From Methanocaldococcus fervens AG86 (GTDB lineage: Archaea; AGJL01; Methanococci; Methanococcales; Methanocaldococcaceae): a DNA stretch of 64,000 nt. Each line of letters begins with the position of its first letter. Within the stretch, counting starts at the first letter, position 1. The stretch is taken from positions 1,042,363-1,106,362 of the forward strand of contig NC_013156.1 in assembly GCF_000023985.1 (NCBI RefSeq). Reading direction: 5' to 3'. The position numbers and the translations under genes were made by a program. Positions 47,348 through 56,480 of the stretch are shown here, in pieces. The notes beneath the pieces were generated by a model that had not been told where the DNA came from, searched no databases, and saw only the letters and a list, made by a program, of their open reading frames with translations.

Positions 47348-48072
47348 TTAGCCAATAATCCTTACATTAGTTGCTTTTATAATTGCATAAACTTCATCAC
47401 CCTCTTTTATATCCAAACTGTATAATGCATTTGGAGTTAAAATACATATCAACTTAACTCCATTTATCTCTAAAATTAAATTTATTATATTACCTATCTT
47501 TTTAATTTCTTTAACTTTACATTTAATTTCATTCTTACTGCCTTTTTTACCAATTTTCTTAAATTTTCTTTTGTTTTCACATCTAAGGCACTGAATGGCT
47601 CATCCATCAATAACAACTTTGGTTTAACAACTAAAGCCCTTGCTAATGCAGTTCTCTGCTGTTCTCCCCCACTTAATGTCCCTGGTTTTCTATGCAATAG
47701 GTGGGAGATATTTAATAGCTCAGAAATCCTATTTACCTCTTCTTTAATTTTATCCTTATCTTTAATTTTTTTCTTTAACCCATAGGCAATATTTTCAAAT
47801 ACTGTTTTATGTGGAAAGAGGACATAGTCTTGATAAACAATACTCATATTTCTTTTTTCTGGAGGTAAATTAGTTATATCCTCCCCCTCAAGGAAAATTT
47901 TTCCATTTTTTGGCTTGTAAAATCCTGCAATCGTCTCCAATAATATGGATTTACCACTTCCTGTAGGGCCTATGATTGTTAAATAATCTCCTTTTTCTAT
48001 TTCTAAATTAACATCAATAAGCTTAAACTCTCCCAAATCAATACTTAAATTTTTTATCTCTAAAAAACTCAT
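47348..48072 (-). pseudogene. Molybdate/tungstate ABC ATPase with internal deletion
   Basis: The open frame 47494-48072 encodes 192 aa with Walker [10 protein letters not shown]-loop, signature LSGGEQQRTALARAL, Walker B LLLMDEP and SALD, then stops just after LRKLVKKAV. The H-loop His is missing. The remaining 3' sequence, in another frame, encodes a TOBE-domain end (GNIINLILEINGVKLICIL, SLDIKEGDEVYAIIKATNV) stopping at 47348. About 100-150 codons joining the two parts are gone. The intact permease and binding-protein genes upstream identify it as the ModC/WtpC subunit. Probably inactive. Confidence 0.78.
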
Positions 48073-48153
48073 ACTTATTCACCTGAGACTTTTATAAAAA
48101 TTAATAAGGAAATATTGTTAGTTTTCCAGCTTTTTTTAAATGCTGAAATTCTA

Positions 48154-48939
48154 CTATTCACCTTTATAACCCTCAAATTTTTCAAATACTAATATTGCAA
48201 TAAACGAGATTATCACAAGGAGTATTCCACTTGTAATTGCCATTCCTATATTTCCGTAGGAGATGTTTAGATAGAGTGTTATTGGTAGAATCTCAGTGTT
48301 CATATAAGAACCTCCAGCGAGGATTAAAACTGCTCCAAAGGCACCCATACATCTTGCAAATGTAATAATTGTAGATGCAAATAAACCGTTTTTTGCTAAA
48401 GGTAGAGAAACGTTAAAGAATGTTTCAAACTCCCCATAACCTAAAGACCTTGAAACAAGCTCATACCTTGGATTTATTTCCTCAAATGTTGAGTATATAA
48501 TCCTAATAGCATAGGGAAGGGCTGTAAAGAATTGAGCTACAACAATACCTAATTTTGTAAAAACAACTTTAATTCCAAAATTTTCTAAAAATTCTCCAAT
48601 AAATGATTGTCCAAATAATAAGAGGATGGCTAAACCTAAAACCAACTCTGGGAAAGCCATAGGCAAATCAAGAATTGATTTAATAACACTTTTTCCTGGA
48701 ACTTTGTATCTTGATAGTGCATATCCAATTGGAATTGCCAATATTATAATAAGAAACGTTGAAATTGAAGATGTTATAATTGATAGCTTTAAAGAAAACA
48801 TCATTTCTTCAGTTTTTAATGCATTCAAGATTTCAGAAGGATTGGGGATTAAAAATAATGATGCTATTGCTAAAAACAGTAAAAAAGTAAATAAAAATGA
48901 TAAAATGATACAAAAATATTTAAAATTGCTCTGCCCCAT
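48154..48939 (-). CDS. Molybdate/tungstate ABC permease (ModB/WtpB)
   Basis: 261-aa inner-membrane subunit with about six helices and the EAA loop around LVSRSLGYGEFETFFNVSLPLAKNGLFAS. SILDLPMAFPELVLGLAILLLFG is typical of ModB. GGTGATG at 48940-48949 fits ATG 48939. Between the binding protein (upstream, 14 bp) and the damaged ATPase. Confidence 0.88.
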   Translation of the reverse strand: MGQSNFKYFCIILSFLFTFLLFLAIASLFLIPNPSEILNALKTEEMMFSLKLSIITSSISTFLIIILAIPIGYALSRYKVPGKSVIKSILDLPMAFPELVLGLAILLLFGQSFIGEFLENFGIKVVFTKLGIVVAQFFTALPYAIRIIYSTFEEINPRYELVSRSLGYGEFETFFNVSLPLAKNGLFASTIITFARCMGAFGAVLILAGGSYMNTEILPITLYLNISYGNIGMAITSGILLVIISFIAILVFEKFEGYKGE

Positions 48940-48953
48940 TAACATCACCTAAA

Positions 48954-49766
48954 TTATTGATTGCATGGAATAAACCCCCATTTTTTCCAAATTTCTTTTG
49001 CTTCATCGCTCGAGATGTAATCGTTAAATGCCTTGGCAACTTCTAAATTACCATCTTTTTTGGCATAGATAGTAACAGCAGTAGGGATTGTTTTTATAAT
49101 GTTTTTCTCCTTTGGGATTCTAACTACGTCAATTTTTCCCTTTCCTTCTGCCCAAGTAACCATATCTTCCCATATAATTGCAGCATCTGCCTGATTTGTT
49201 GTTATATAAATAAGAAGTTGGCTGACTGTTGGAGTTTTAACAATAATATTTTTGCTCACATTTTCCCATAGCTGATTTTTTTCTAAAATTTTCTTGCTAA
49301 CTTTTCCAATTGCACACGCATTTGGATCTCCTATAACCACTCTAACCCCTGGTTTTGCCAAATCCTCCAAATTTTTTATATTCTTTGGATTTCCTTTTGG
49401 AACTGCGATAACTGGGATGTGGTAAGTTATGTTTTTAACAGTCTCTTTGAGGATTAACTCTTTTTTCATCGCATCTTCTGTATATTTATAAGCTCCAGGG
49501 ATAAAAACGTCCCCTCCTGTTGTAGTTAAAATTCCAAATAATTCAGCACTTCCTCCATAATGAACCTCCACTTTAGCCCCAGTTTTATTTTCAAAGTTTT
49601 GGATAAGTTCATTCATAGGCTTCATTAACCCAGCTCCACATAAAACGGTTATTGTCTTTCCTTCATAAGGTTTATTCTTTTGAATTTCCTCATTTTCGTT
49701 TAAACATCCACACAAAACCCCAAAAATGAGCATTGAGGAAATTAAAAGATAAATCTTGCCATTCAC
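48954..49766 (-). CDS. Molybdate/tungstate-binding lipoprotein (ModA/WtpA-like)
   Basis: 270 aa. A signal peptide with lipobox (SSMLIFGVLCGC) is followed by the ModA pattern: TVLCGAGLMKPMNELIQNFE, VHYGGSAELFGILTT, DVFIPGAYKYTEDA, RVVIGDPNACAIGKVSKKIL, ADAAIIWEDMVTWAEGKG. GTG start, with GGAGGTGAAA immediately upstream. First gene of the operon. Oxyanion choice (W or Mo) cannot be told. Confidence 0.9.
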   Translation of the reverse strand: MNGKIYLLISSMLIFGVLCGCLNENEEIQKNKPYEGKTITVLCGAGLMKPMNELIQNFENKTGAKVEVHYGGSAELFGILTTTGGDVFIPGAYKYTEDAMKKELILKETVKNITYHIPVIAVPKGNPKNIKNLEDLAKPGVRVVIGDPNACAIGKVSKKILEKNQLWENVSKNIIVKTPTVSQLLIYITTNQADAAIIWEDMVTWAEGKGKIDVVRIPKEKNIIKTIPTAVTIYAKKDGNLEVAKAFNDYISSDEAKEIWKKWGFIPCNQ

Positions 49767-49903
49767 ACTTTCACCTCCAAAAGTCTTATATTGGTTATAT
49801 AGTTACTATTTATGCTTTATTGTAATTAAAATCGATTACATAAAGTTTAATAAATTTAAAACAAAAAACAAATTAAGACATTAAAATTTGTTAAAGTGAA
49901 ATA

Positions 49904-50710
49904 ATGTTGATATTTGGCACCGCCGGAGTTCCAACTTCTGCAGAAGATGAATTTAAAGGCGTTGATGTTTTAAGAAAATTAAATTTGGGAGCTATGGAGC
50001 TGGAATTTGTTAGAGGAGTTTATATGAAGGAAGATTATGCAAAAAAGTTAAAGGAATATGGAGAAGATATAATTTTCTCAGCCCACGCTCCCCACTACAT
50101 AAATCTAAATGCAAATGAAGAGATAAAGGTTGAGAACAGCATAAGGAGGATAATTAAAACTGCAAAGGTTTTAAATCATTGTGGGAGGAATTTGGTTTTT
50201 CATCCCGGATATTATTTGAAAAGAAGTAAGGAAGTGACTTACAATAGAATAAAATTAAACATTCAGAGGATTTTGGATAAGTTGGAAGCTCTAAAATTAA
50301 ACGTTATACTGAGACCTGAAACTACTGGAAGAACTTCACAATTTGGAAATGTTGATGAGACATTAAAGCTCTGTTTTGAGTTAGGTATTTTACCTTGTAT
50401 TGATTTCGCCCATATATATGCGAGAAGTAGAGGGGCTTTAAATGATTACAACTCATTTTATAAAATTCTTGAGAAGATTGAGGATGTTTTGGGAAAAGAG
50501 GCAATAAAGGATATGCACATCCACTTATCTGGAATAGAATATGGGAAAGGAGGAGAGAGGAGGCATTTACCATTAAAAGAATCTAATTTTAACTATAAGG
50601 ATGTTTTAAGGGCATTGAAGGATTTTAACGCCTCTGGAACTGTTATATGTGAAAGCCCTTTATTGGAAATGGATGCTGTTTTATTAATGAGATGTTATAA
50701 TGAATTATAA
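49904..50710 (+). CDS. Endonuclease IV-like TIM barrel protein
   Basis: 268 aa. The barrel order resembles Nfo: MLIFGTAGVPTSA, ELEFVRGVY, DIIFSAHAPHYINLNA, NLVFHPGYYLKRS, VILRPETTGRTSQFG, LPCIDFAHIYARSRG, DMHIHLSGIEYGKGGERRH, GTVICESPLLEMDA. Most zinc ligands of AP endonuclease (His, Glu, Asp, His) are conserved, so AP-site incision is plausible. Normal Nfo length. Confidence 0.82.
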   Translation: MLIFGTAGVPTSAEDEFKGVDVLRKLNLGAMELEFVRGVYMKEDYAKKLKEYGEDIIFSAHAPHYINLNANEEIKVENSIRRIIKTAKVLNHCGRNLVFHPGYYLKRSKEVTYNRIKLNIQRILDKLEALKLNVILRPETTGRTSQFGNVDETLKLCFELGILPCIDFAHIYARSRGALNDYNSFYKILEKIEDVLGKEAIKDMHIHLSGIEYGKGGERRHLPLKESNFNYKDVLRALKDFNASGTVICESPLLEMDAVLLMRCYNEL

Positions 50711-50761
50711 GATCTACATTAATTAATATAGGTCAAGAAATATTGAAAAATTAAAATCATA

Positions 50762-50851
50762 GAAGCCCCAACAGAAATGAAAAAAGAGAAAATGACAATA
50801 GAAAAAGCAAGAAATGAATATGGGATTAATAAAGATTTAACAAGTGTTTAA
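50762..50851 (+). pseudogene. Possible gene remnant
   Basis: Thirty codons reading EAPTEMKKEKMTIEKARN and ending NKDLTSV-stop look protein-like (charged helix) but have no start or upstream frame, and overlap the end of the opposite-strand gene. Probably the broken tail of a lost gene. Weak. Confidence 0.3.
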
Positions 50852-51398
50852 AGTTTTTTAAAGTAATATGATCAATATGTAAATTCCCATTTTTTCCAGT
50901 ATTGTATTTATTTTTCACTAGTTTTGGTAATTTTCCTTCTCCTTTAAGCTTATTTAAAATATTGGAAAGTCCTCTTCTATCGCCCCAAGATACTTCTTTT
51001 ATTAAATGATCTATAAAATTAACCAAATATTTTGATCTATTAACATCCTGCAACTCAACATTTTCATGGGGTTTATAATCCGCCTTTTTTCTTAAATTAT
51101 GTAGAGTTTCTAAAGTTTTCGCTAAATGTTTAATATCTTTATTATTTAAATACTCTCCAACACAGAAGATATAATCTCTAACTAAATAATGACTTGATGC
51201 TGATTTTAAAGCGTTGATAACATTGTCTCTATTATCATTATCTAAGATAATGCCCCTCAAAGTCAAATAAGCATAATAGTAATAACGACCTATAGCAGTT
51301 CTGTAAGCTCCATTAATTAACTCATTAGAAGAAAAATTGTTATGCAAAAAGTTAGCAATACCATAAAATTCTTTAATATCAAAATTTTGATGAAACAT
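50826..51398 (-). CDS. HEPN-like helical protein, candidate toxin
   Basis: 190 aa, all helical. GAYRTAIGRYYYYAYLTLRGIIL resembles the YYAxF helix of HEPN proteins. NLRKKADYKPHEN resembles their LRxxADY segment, but the spacing Arg to His (seven residues between) is not the canonical R-x4-6-H, so nuclease activity is doubtful. GAGGTG gives ATG 51398, just 10 bp after the stop of the broken upstream gene. The last 50 residues are basic (KLPKLVKNKYNTGKNGN). Assignment is tentative. Confidence 0.5.
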   Translation of the reverse strand: MFHQNFDIKEFYGIANFLHNNFSSNELINGAYRTAIGRYYYYAYLTLRGIILDNDNRDNVINALKSASSHYLVRDYIFCVGEYLNNKDIKHLAKTLETLHNLRKKADYKPHENVELQDVNRSKYLVNFIDHLIKEVSWGDRRGLSNILNKLKGEGKLPKLVKNKYNTGKNGNLHIDHITLKNFKHLLNLY

Positions 51399-51408
51399 TT
51401 TTTTCACC

Positions 51409-52275
51409 TCATTCATAATCTAAAATAATCTGGATTCTTTTAAATTCATTTGGATATTTCTCATCAACTTTGTCCCAAATTTCTCTTAGAATTTTAATTT
51501 CCTGTTCTAGAGGGAGATATTGGTTTTTGACGAGTATTTTTATGACTGGCTCTTCTGATTCAAAGTCAGTATCATACACTAGTGAAAATTCTAAGGTTGG
51601 ATAGTTAGAACTTAAAAAGTCAAATATTATATTACCTATATCATTGCAGATAGATTTCATTTCATCATCTATTATTTCATTAAATAGTGGAGTTCTTATG
51701 ACTCTATTTTTAAAGTAATCATAATCAGCATTAGCTATCAAATTAGCTTTTGAAAGGCTTATTTTTCCTTTTTTTTAGAAGATAATTAGCATATTTTTTA
51801 CGATTTTTGATAATTTTATCTATTACATCAGACTCATAAGTCATTGTTGGGTAATTAAAATATACCAAAGCTAATAAACAGTCATATGGAAGGTCATTAA
51901 ATCTTTTTTGATTTTGCTAATTGTATTCAAAAGTTTTGGGCCAGCATATTTTTTTAACTCTTTTACGAGTTTTTTTCCATGTTCAGTTAGTGCTATTTTA
52001 CCATTTTCTAATGTAATTACGAGATTCATTACTGAAAGTTTCTCAAGTTCAAAATCCACAACTTCACTATATGGGCCATAACGGTAGGCTTCATACTGGG
52101 CGGTGTTTTTAAGTTCTTCATCATTTAGTTCGTTGATTATTAAGAACATTTCTTTTTGTAGATGTGTTTTACTTTTAATAGGTTCATTTTCATTACTCTC
52201 AAGTAACAAAAGTAACAATGCCTGAATCTCAGATAATTTATCAATATTAACATTGTTAGGTGTTTCATTGGCCAT
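51409..52275 (-). pseudogene. Panacea/DUF4065-like antitoxin-type protein, broken by two frameshifts
   Basis: Two open frames (51871-52275 and 51409-51741) join into one about 288-aa protein after two one-base corrections: near 51890-51900 (frame resumes with NDLPYDCLLALVYFNYPTMT) and in an eight-A run at 51768-51776. With seven As it reads YANYLLKKGKISLSKANLIA. The N-terminus has the LQKEMFLI ... YRYGPYSEVVDFELEKLS pattern of Panacea/DUF4065-type antitoxins. The middle KGKISLSKA is like a small HTH. The last 100 residues are alpha/beta, unrecognised. GTGAT before ATG 52275. Precedes the HEPN-like gene. Confidence 0.65.
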
Positions 52276-52377
52276 AATTATCACACAATAATAGACATTG
52301 GTTAGTAAATTTAATATTATTGGGAATATTATAAAATTATTGTTTAGTTAGGCATATAAAATTTGTTGAGGGAGAGT

Positions 52378-53566
52378 ATGTTCAAGATAAAGAAGTTAAA
52401 AGAAGATGAAGAAACATATTTTGCTCATAAATATGTAAAAATTAATAGAAAGTCTTTTGAAACTTCGGTAAAAGCTATTGACTTAAAGTATTATACACCT
52501 AATGTTCCTATAGCCTATGATACATTTGTTGAAGAAGTTTATAAGACTATTGATAAAACCCTTTTAAACGGGTTTATGGAAAACGGTGAAAATAAAGAAA
52601 GATTCAATAATAATTTAAAAAATATTTTAAATAATAGAGTAAATCCTAGCAATCCTTTAATATTTATTCCTGCTTTAAAAACTCTTGATATTTCAACTGA
52701 ACAAATAAAATATCTACTCCTTACACAGAGATATTTTGATTTTTATACCGTTCCTACATTAATGAAATCAAAAAGTATTTTTGAGAATTATGGGAATTCA
52801 GCAATTGAAAAATATTATCTACCCATGATAAATGAATGTCTAAAGTTGGTAGAAGAGAGGAGTATAGAAAAACATACTATTGGTTCAATTCCTATGACTC
52901 TACCTATAAAGTACATTGAATCATTATTAAATGTATATTTAGAGTTTGGTATTGGGGCGGTTCTTGTAGATTTACAGGGAAGAACACCATTCACCGTATT
53001 TCAAGAATTGACATCAATATAGGAGATTATAAAAAAGTTCGAAGAAGAAAATAATGAAAGTGTTTATGTTCATGCAACTAATGTGAATATTGGTAAGCCA
53101 GGGAAGAAAAGTGGGACATTTTAGCTCATGATGTCTTATCATTTGGATTTGGTATTGACTCTGTAGGCGATAATCATATGCCTGCAGGGGAGGTAAAGGC
53201 AAATATACAATTCGACTATTCCGAAAAGATGAATATTCCTATCGAAAAGTAGATGATATTAGGAATATAGATGTAATATATCCAGAAGACTCAAAAATAC
53301 CTATTGAAATGTTCAAAAATAGTAGTAGTCATAATAAAAAAAGAAAGTTACAAAGAATGGTAAATTATGAACAATTGGGTATAGAATGTATAAATTTGGC
53401 TAAAGAAATAGATACTGAATCTGTTGTAGAATATATAAGAGAAAAATCTATGGTTGAAATATCTCGTAATAAGGTAGATAAGCTTTTAAATATAAAAAAG
53501 CAAAAGTCCAAACGTGATACATCAAAAGATGTGGATATTAGGAAATTCTTAAGTAAATTTGGATAA
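52378..53566 (+). pseudogene. Unrecognised gene of about 395 codons, decayed
   Basis: RBS GAGGGAGAGT and ATG 52378 open a frame that hits TAG at 53020-53022, yet continues in the same frame for 33 sensible codons (EIIKKFEEENNESVYVHATN). It shifts near 53111 (KWDILAHDVLSFGFGIDSVG), again near 53215 (RLFRKDEYSYRKVDDIRNID), and ends SKDVDIRKFLSKFG at 53566. So one nonsense codon and two frameshifts. The intact part is alpha/beta with VPIAYDTFVEE and LEFGIGAVLVDLQGRTPFTVF. I do not recognise the family. Accessory content like the adjacent HEPN pair. Confidence 0.6.
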
Positions 53567-53729
53567 TTTTTATTTTCTTTAACTTTAAAATGATGAAATT
53601 AGAGTAATTTAAATTTATTATAACGAATACTTACAAAATCCTAAATTGATGTAACTACGAAAACTATATCTAAAATAAAAGTACGCTTAAAGGCAATAAA
53701 GTATTTTATAGCAAAATTTGGTGTTTAAA

Positions 53730-54644
53730 ATGAGTGAAATGGATATTATAAAAGAAACCTATGAAAAAATTAAGAATATGGAGATTAGGGGGGCAGGGAG
53801 AATAGGAAGGGCTGCAGCTAAGGCTTTAAAGGAATTTGCATTAAAAATTAGTAATTTAAGTGAAGAAGAGTTTAAAAACAAAATGAAAGAAGCAGGAAAT
53901 ATATTGATATCAGCAAGACCTACAGCTGTTTCTTTACCAAATGCTGTAAAGTATGTTTTAAAAGGATTAGATGAAGAAAATCCAAAGGAAAGAGTTTTAG
54001 AAAGGGCTGATGAGTTTATAAACTCCTCATTAAAAGCAATTGAAAATATAGGAAAATTTGGAGCCAATAGGATAAAGGATGGAGATACAGTATTAACTCA
54101 CTGTAACTCTGAAGCTGCGATAAGCGTTATAAAAACTGCCTACGATGAAGGGAAGGATATTAAGGTTTTCTGCACAGAGACAAGACCGAGAAATCAAGGC
54201 TACATAACTGCAAAAACTCTCTACGATTATGGAATTGATGTTACTCTAATAGTGGATTCTGCAGTTAGATACTTTATAAAAGATATAGATATTGTAGTCG
54301 TTGGAGCTGATGCAATAACAGCAAACGGCTGCCTTGTAAATAAAATTGGAACATCTCAAATTGCCTTAATAGCTAATGAAAGCAGAGTGCCATTTTTAAC
54401 AGCAGCTGAGACATATAAATTTCATCCAAAAACCATAGTGGGGGAGTTGATTGAGATAGAGGAAAGAGAGCCGGAGGAGGTTGTAACATTTGAAGATAAA
54501 TATAAAGGCATAAAGATAAGAAATCCTGCGTTTGATGTAACTCCAGCTAAGTATATAGATGCAATAATAACAGAAATTGGTTTAATTCCTCCACAGGGAG
54601 CTTGGTACATAATAGAGAAATACTTTGGATGGCTTGAAAAGTAA
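53730..54644 (+). CDS. Ribose-1,5-bisphosphate isomerase
   Basis: 304-aa eIF2B-like isomerase converting ribose-1,5-bisphosphate to ribulose-1,5-bisphosphate for the AMP/type III RuBisCO pathway. Recognised by the Gly-rich GAGRIGRAAAKALKEFA, SARPTAVSLPNAV, VLTHCNSEAA, FCTETRPRNQG, VGADAITANGCLVNKIGTSQ and NPAFDVTPAKYIDAIITEIG. Distinguished from aIF2B subunits by the ARPTAVSL and CTETRPRNQG context. GGTG at 53720 selects ATG 53730. Confidence 0.88.
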   Translation: MSEMDIIKETYEKIKNMEIRGAGRIGRAAAKALKEFALKISNLSEEEFKNKMKEAGNILISARPTAVSLPNAVKYVLKGLDEENPKERVLERADEFINSSLKAIENIGKFGANRIKDGDTVLTHCNSEAAISVIKTAYDEGKDIKVFCTETRPRNQGYITAKTLYDYGIDVTLIVDSAVRYFIKDIDIVVVGADAITANGCLVNKIGTSQIALIANESRVPFLTAAETYKFHPKTIVGELIEIEEREPEEVVTFEDKYKGIKIRNPAFDVTPAKYIDAIITEIGLIPPQGAWYIIEKYFGWLEK

Positions 54645-54680
54645 AAGTTATATACTCAAAAATCAAAATTAATATATGTC

Positions 54681-54800
54681 CCGGGTGGCGACCTTCCGCA
54701 GGGGATGAAACCACCTTGGCATTCTACCCACAAGGCGGCCGTGCCGAGTAGCCGTTACGGCTTCTATGAAGGCCACGGTTTTCCAAGGGTAGATACACTT
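54681..54800 (+). ncRNA. GC-rich H/ACA-type guide RNA
   Basis: A GC-rich island in AT-rich DNA with two hairpins. Hairpin 2: stem CTACCC (54724-54729) with GGGTAG (54787-54792), then AT and the ACA box (54795-54797). It has an internal pocket (54730-54738 and 54779-54786), upper stem CCGTG/CACGG, GA/TGA kink-turn residues (54746-54747; 54766-54769) and loop stem AGCCG-TTA-CGGCT. Hairpin 1: GGTGG (54684-54688) with CCACC (54711-54715), again with GA and TGA for a kink-turn and ACCC-ACA following. The strand is set by the ACA box. Confidence 0.72.
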
Positions 54801-54995
54801 TTTTATTAATTTAAATCAAAAATGATTTAACTTTTTTACACCTTAAATTTATATATTTAAATTTACAGTTTAATATTTTACAAAAATCAAAAATTATATA
54901 AAATTGTTTATCCAATGGTAATTACGAATAACCTTATAGTACAAACAAAGAAGTCAATTTTTCTTATAAGAAAAATTTTCTCTTAGGATGATAAT
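54801..54995. other. AT-rich leader region
   Basis: Between the H/ACA-type RNA and the ABC ATPase gene. Poly-T near 54800 could terminate the RNA. TATA-like runs at 54848-54862 may start the downstream operon. Nothing else seen. Confidence 0.5.
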
Positions 54996-55781
54996 ATGGA
55001 GATTAGAGAAATCACGATTATTGGCGGTTATGACAAAAACGGTAACCCGGAGCCAGTTAGGGAAGTTACAATAAAAAGAGGGGAAATCGTTGGAGTTGTA
55101 GGGCCAACAGGAAGTGGAAAATCAAACCTAATTAGTGATATTGAGCAGTTAGCTCAGGGAGACACAATATCAAAAAGAAAAATTTTGGTTAATGGAAAAG
55201 TTCCGCCAATTGAGATGAGGAGAGATCCAAAAAAGAGGAGGATTGCCCAACTATCACAAAATATGAATTTCTTAGCAGATATGACTGTAGAAGAGTTTAT
55301 TTTAATGCACGCAAAGAGTAGGGGAGTTTATAGGGAAAATATTGTTGATGAAGTTATAGAATTGGCAAATAGATTGACAGGAGAGCCAATAAAAAAAGAT
55401 TACAACTTAACAATCCTAAGCGGAGGGCAATCAAGGAGTTTGATGGTTGCAGATGTTGCTGTAATAAGTGATTCTCCTATCGTTTTAATAGATGAGATTG
55501 AAAATGCTGGGATAAAAAAGCATGAAGCTTTGGAGTTGTTGGCAGGGTATGGAAAGATTGTTTTAGTTATTACCCACGACCCTGTCTTGGCTTTAATGAC
55601 TGATAGAAGGATAGTTATGAGAAGTGGAGGAATGCAGAAGATTGTTGAAACTACTGAGGAGGAAAAGGAGATTTCAAGGAGAATAAATGAGGTTGATAAC
55701 TGGTTACTATCTTTGAGGGAAAAGATTAGGTTAGGAGAGAGATTAACTTATGAAGATGTAACTTTGGCGGTGAAAGAATGA
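54996..55781 (+). CDS. Soluble ABC-type ATPase of a metallocentre-like operon
   Basis: 261-aa ATPase, no partner permease. Walker [10 protein letters not shown], signature [14 protein letters not shown], Walker [11 protein letters not shown], switch His in VITHDPVLA. It begins [16 protein letters not shown] and ends with a C-terminal helix pair. RBS GGATGAT. Overlaps the GTPase gene by 4 bp (ATGA), which is followed by the Fe-S gene, so three proteins are made together. This set is methanogen-conserved. Function unknown, and assembly or reductive activation of a metalloenzyme is a reasonable guess. Confidence 0.8.
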   Translation: MEIREITIIGGYDKNGNPEPVREVTIKRGEIVGVVGPTGSGKSNLISDIEQLAQGDTISKRKILVNGKVPPIEMRRDPKKRRIAQLSQNMNFLADMTVEEFILMHAKSRGVYRENIVDEVIELANRLTGEPIKKDYNLTILSGGQSRSLMVADVAVISDSPIVLIDEIENAGIKKHEALELLAGYGKIVLVITHDPVLALMTDRRIVMRSGGMQKIVETTEEEKEISRRINEVDNWLLSLREKIRLGERLTYEDVTLAVKE

Positions 55782-56479
55782 AAGTAGCAATAATTGCAGG
55801 AACTCCAGGGGCAGGAAAAACGTCTGTTCTAATCCACACAATAAAAACTCTGATTAATGATGGGCATAAACCGGTAGTTGTTAAAATTGATTGTCTATAC
55901 ACTGACGATGACATTAGGTATAAAAAATTGGGAATTCCTGTTTTGGTTGGTTTAAGTAAAGATATGTGCCCAGATCACTTTGCAATATACAACTTTGAGG
56001 AGATGGTTGATTGGGCTAAGGATAAAGGGGATATACTGCTAATTGAAACAGCAGGTCTCTGCCATAGATGTGCTCCTTATACAAAAAACAGCCTTGGAAT
56101 TTGTGTAATTGATGCCACTTCAGGGCCAAACACGCCAAGAAAAGTAGGGCCTTTTTTAACAAGTGCGGATATTGTGGTTGTAACAAAAGGAGATATTATT
56201 TCTCAAGCTGAAAGAGAAGTCTTTAGGGAGAGAGTTTTAGAGATGAACCCAAATTGTAGGGTTTATGAAGTCAATGGGCTTACAGGACAGGGATGTGTTG
56301 AGATAGCAAAGGAGATTATTGAAAGCAGTGATATTAAGGAGCTGGATAATGAGGAGTTAAGGCATAATGCTCCATTGTGTATTTGCACCTTATGTGTTGG
56401 CGAAACAAGGGTAGGTAAAAAGTATCATAGAGGAATTTTAAGAAGAATAGATGGATTTATGAAGTATGAAGGGGAATAA
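55778..56479 (+). CDS. CobW/HypB-like P-loop GTPase
   Basis: 233 aa. P-loop GTPGAGKTS at residues 8-16, switch-like [14 protein letters not shown], base-recognition [13 protein letters not shown] (TKGD in place of NKxD) and a late cysteine pair [11 protein letters not shown]. Similar GTPases deliver nickel or cobalt (HypB, UreG, CobW). Cysteines in HRCAP and CTLC may bind metal. Central gene of the three-gene operon. Confidence 0.82.
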   Translation: MKVAIIAGTPGAGKTSVLIHTIKTLINDGHKPVVVKIDCLYTDDDIRYKKLGIPVLVGLSKDMCPDHFAIYNFEEMVDWAKDKGDILLIETAGLCHRCAPYTKNSLGICVIDATSGPNTPRKVGPFLTSADIVVVTKGDIISQAEREVFRERVLEMNPNCRVYEVNGLTGQGCVEIAKEIIESSDIKELDNEELRHNAPLCICTLCVGETRVGKKYHRGILRRIDGFMKYEGE

Positions 56480-56480
56480 A

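Noticed and set aside
47237-47350. Target-site duplication by a transposon
   Set aside because: The two flanking copies differ at six synonymous sites, too diverged for a fresh duplication, and no transposase is present.
51409-51741. Independent 110-aa gene upstream of the HEPN-like gene
   Set aside because: It would need a TTG start without a ribosome site, and its frame continues upstream into the Panacea-like protein after one base in an A-run.
54681-54800. SRP RNA, RNase P RNA or tRNA as identity of the GC-rich island
   Set aside because: Too short for SRP or RNase P RNA, no cloverleaf, whereas the stem-ACA end and kink-turn pattern fit H/ACA RNA.
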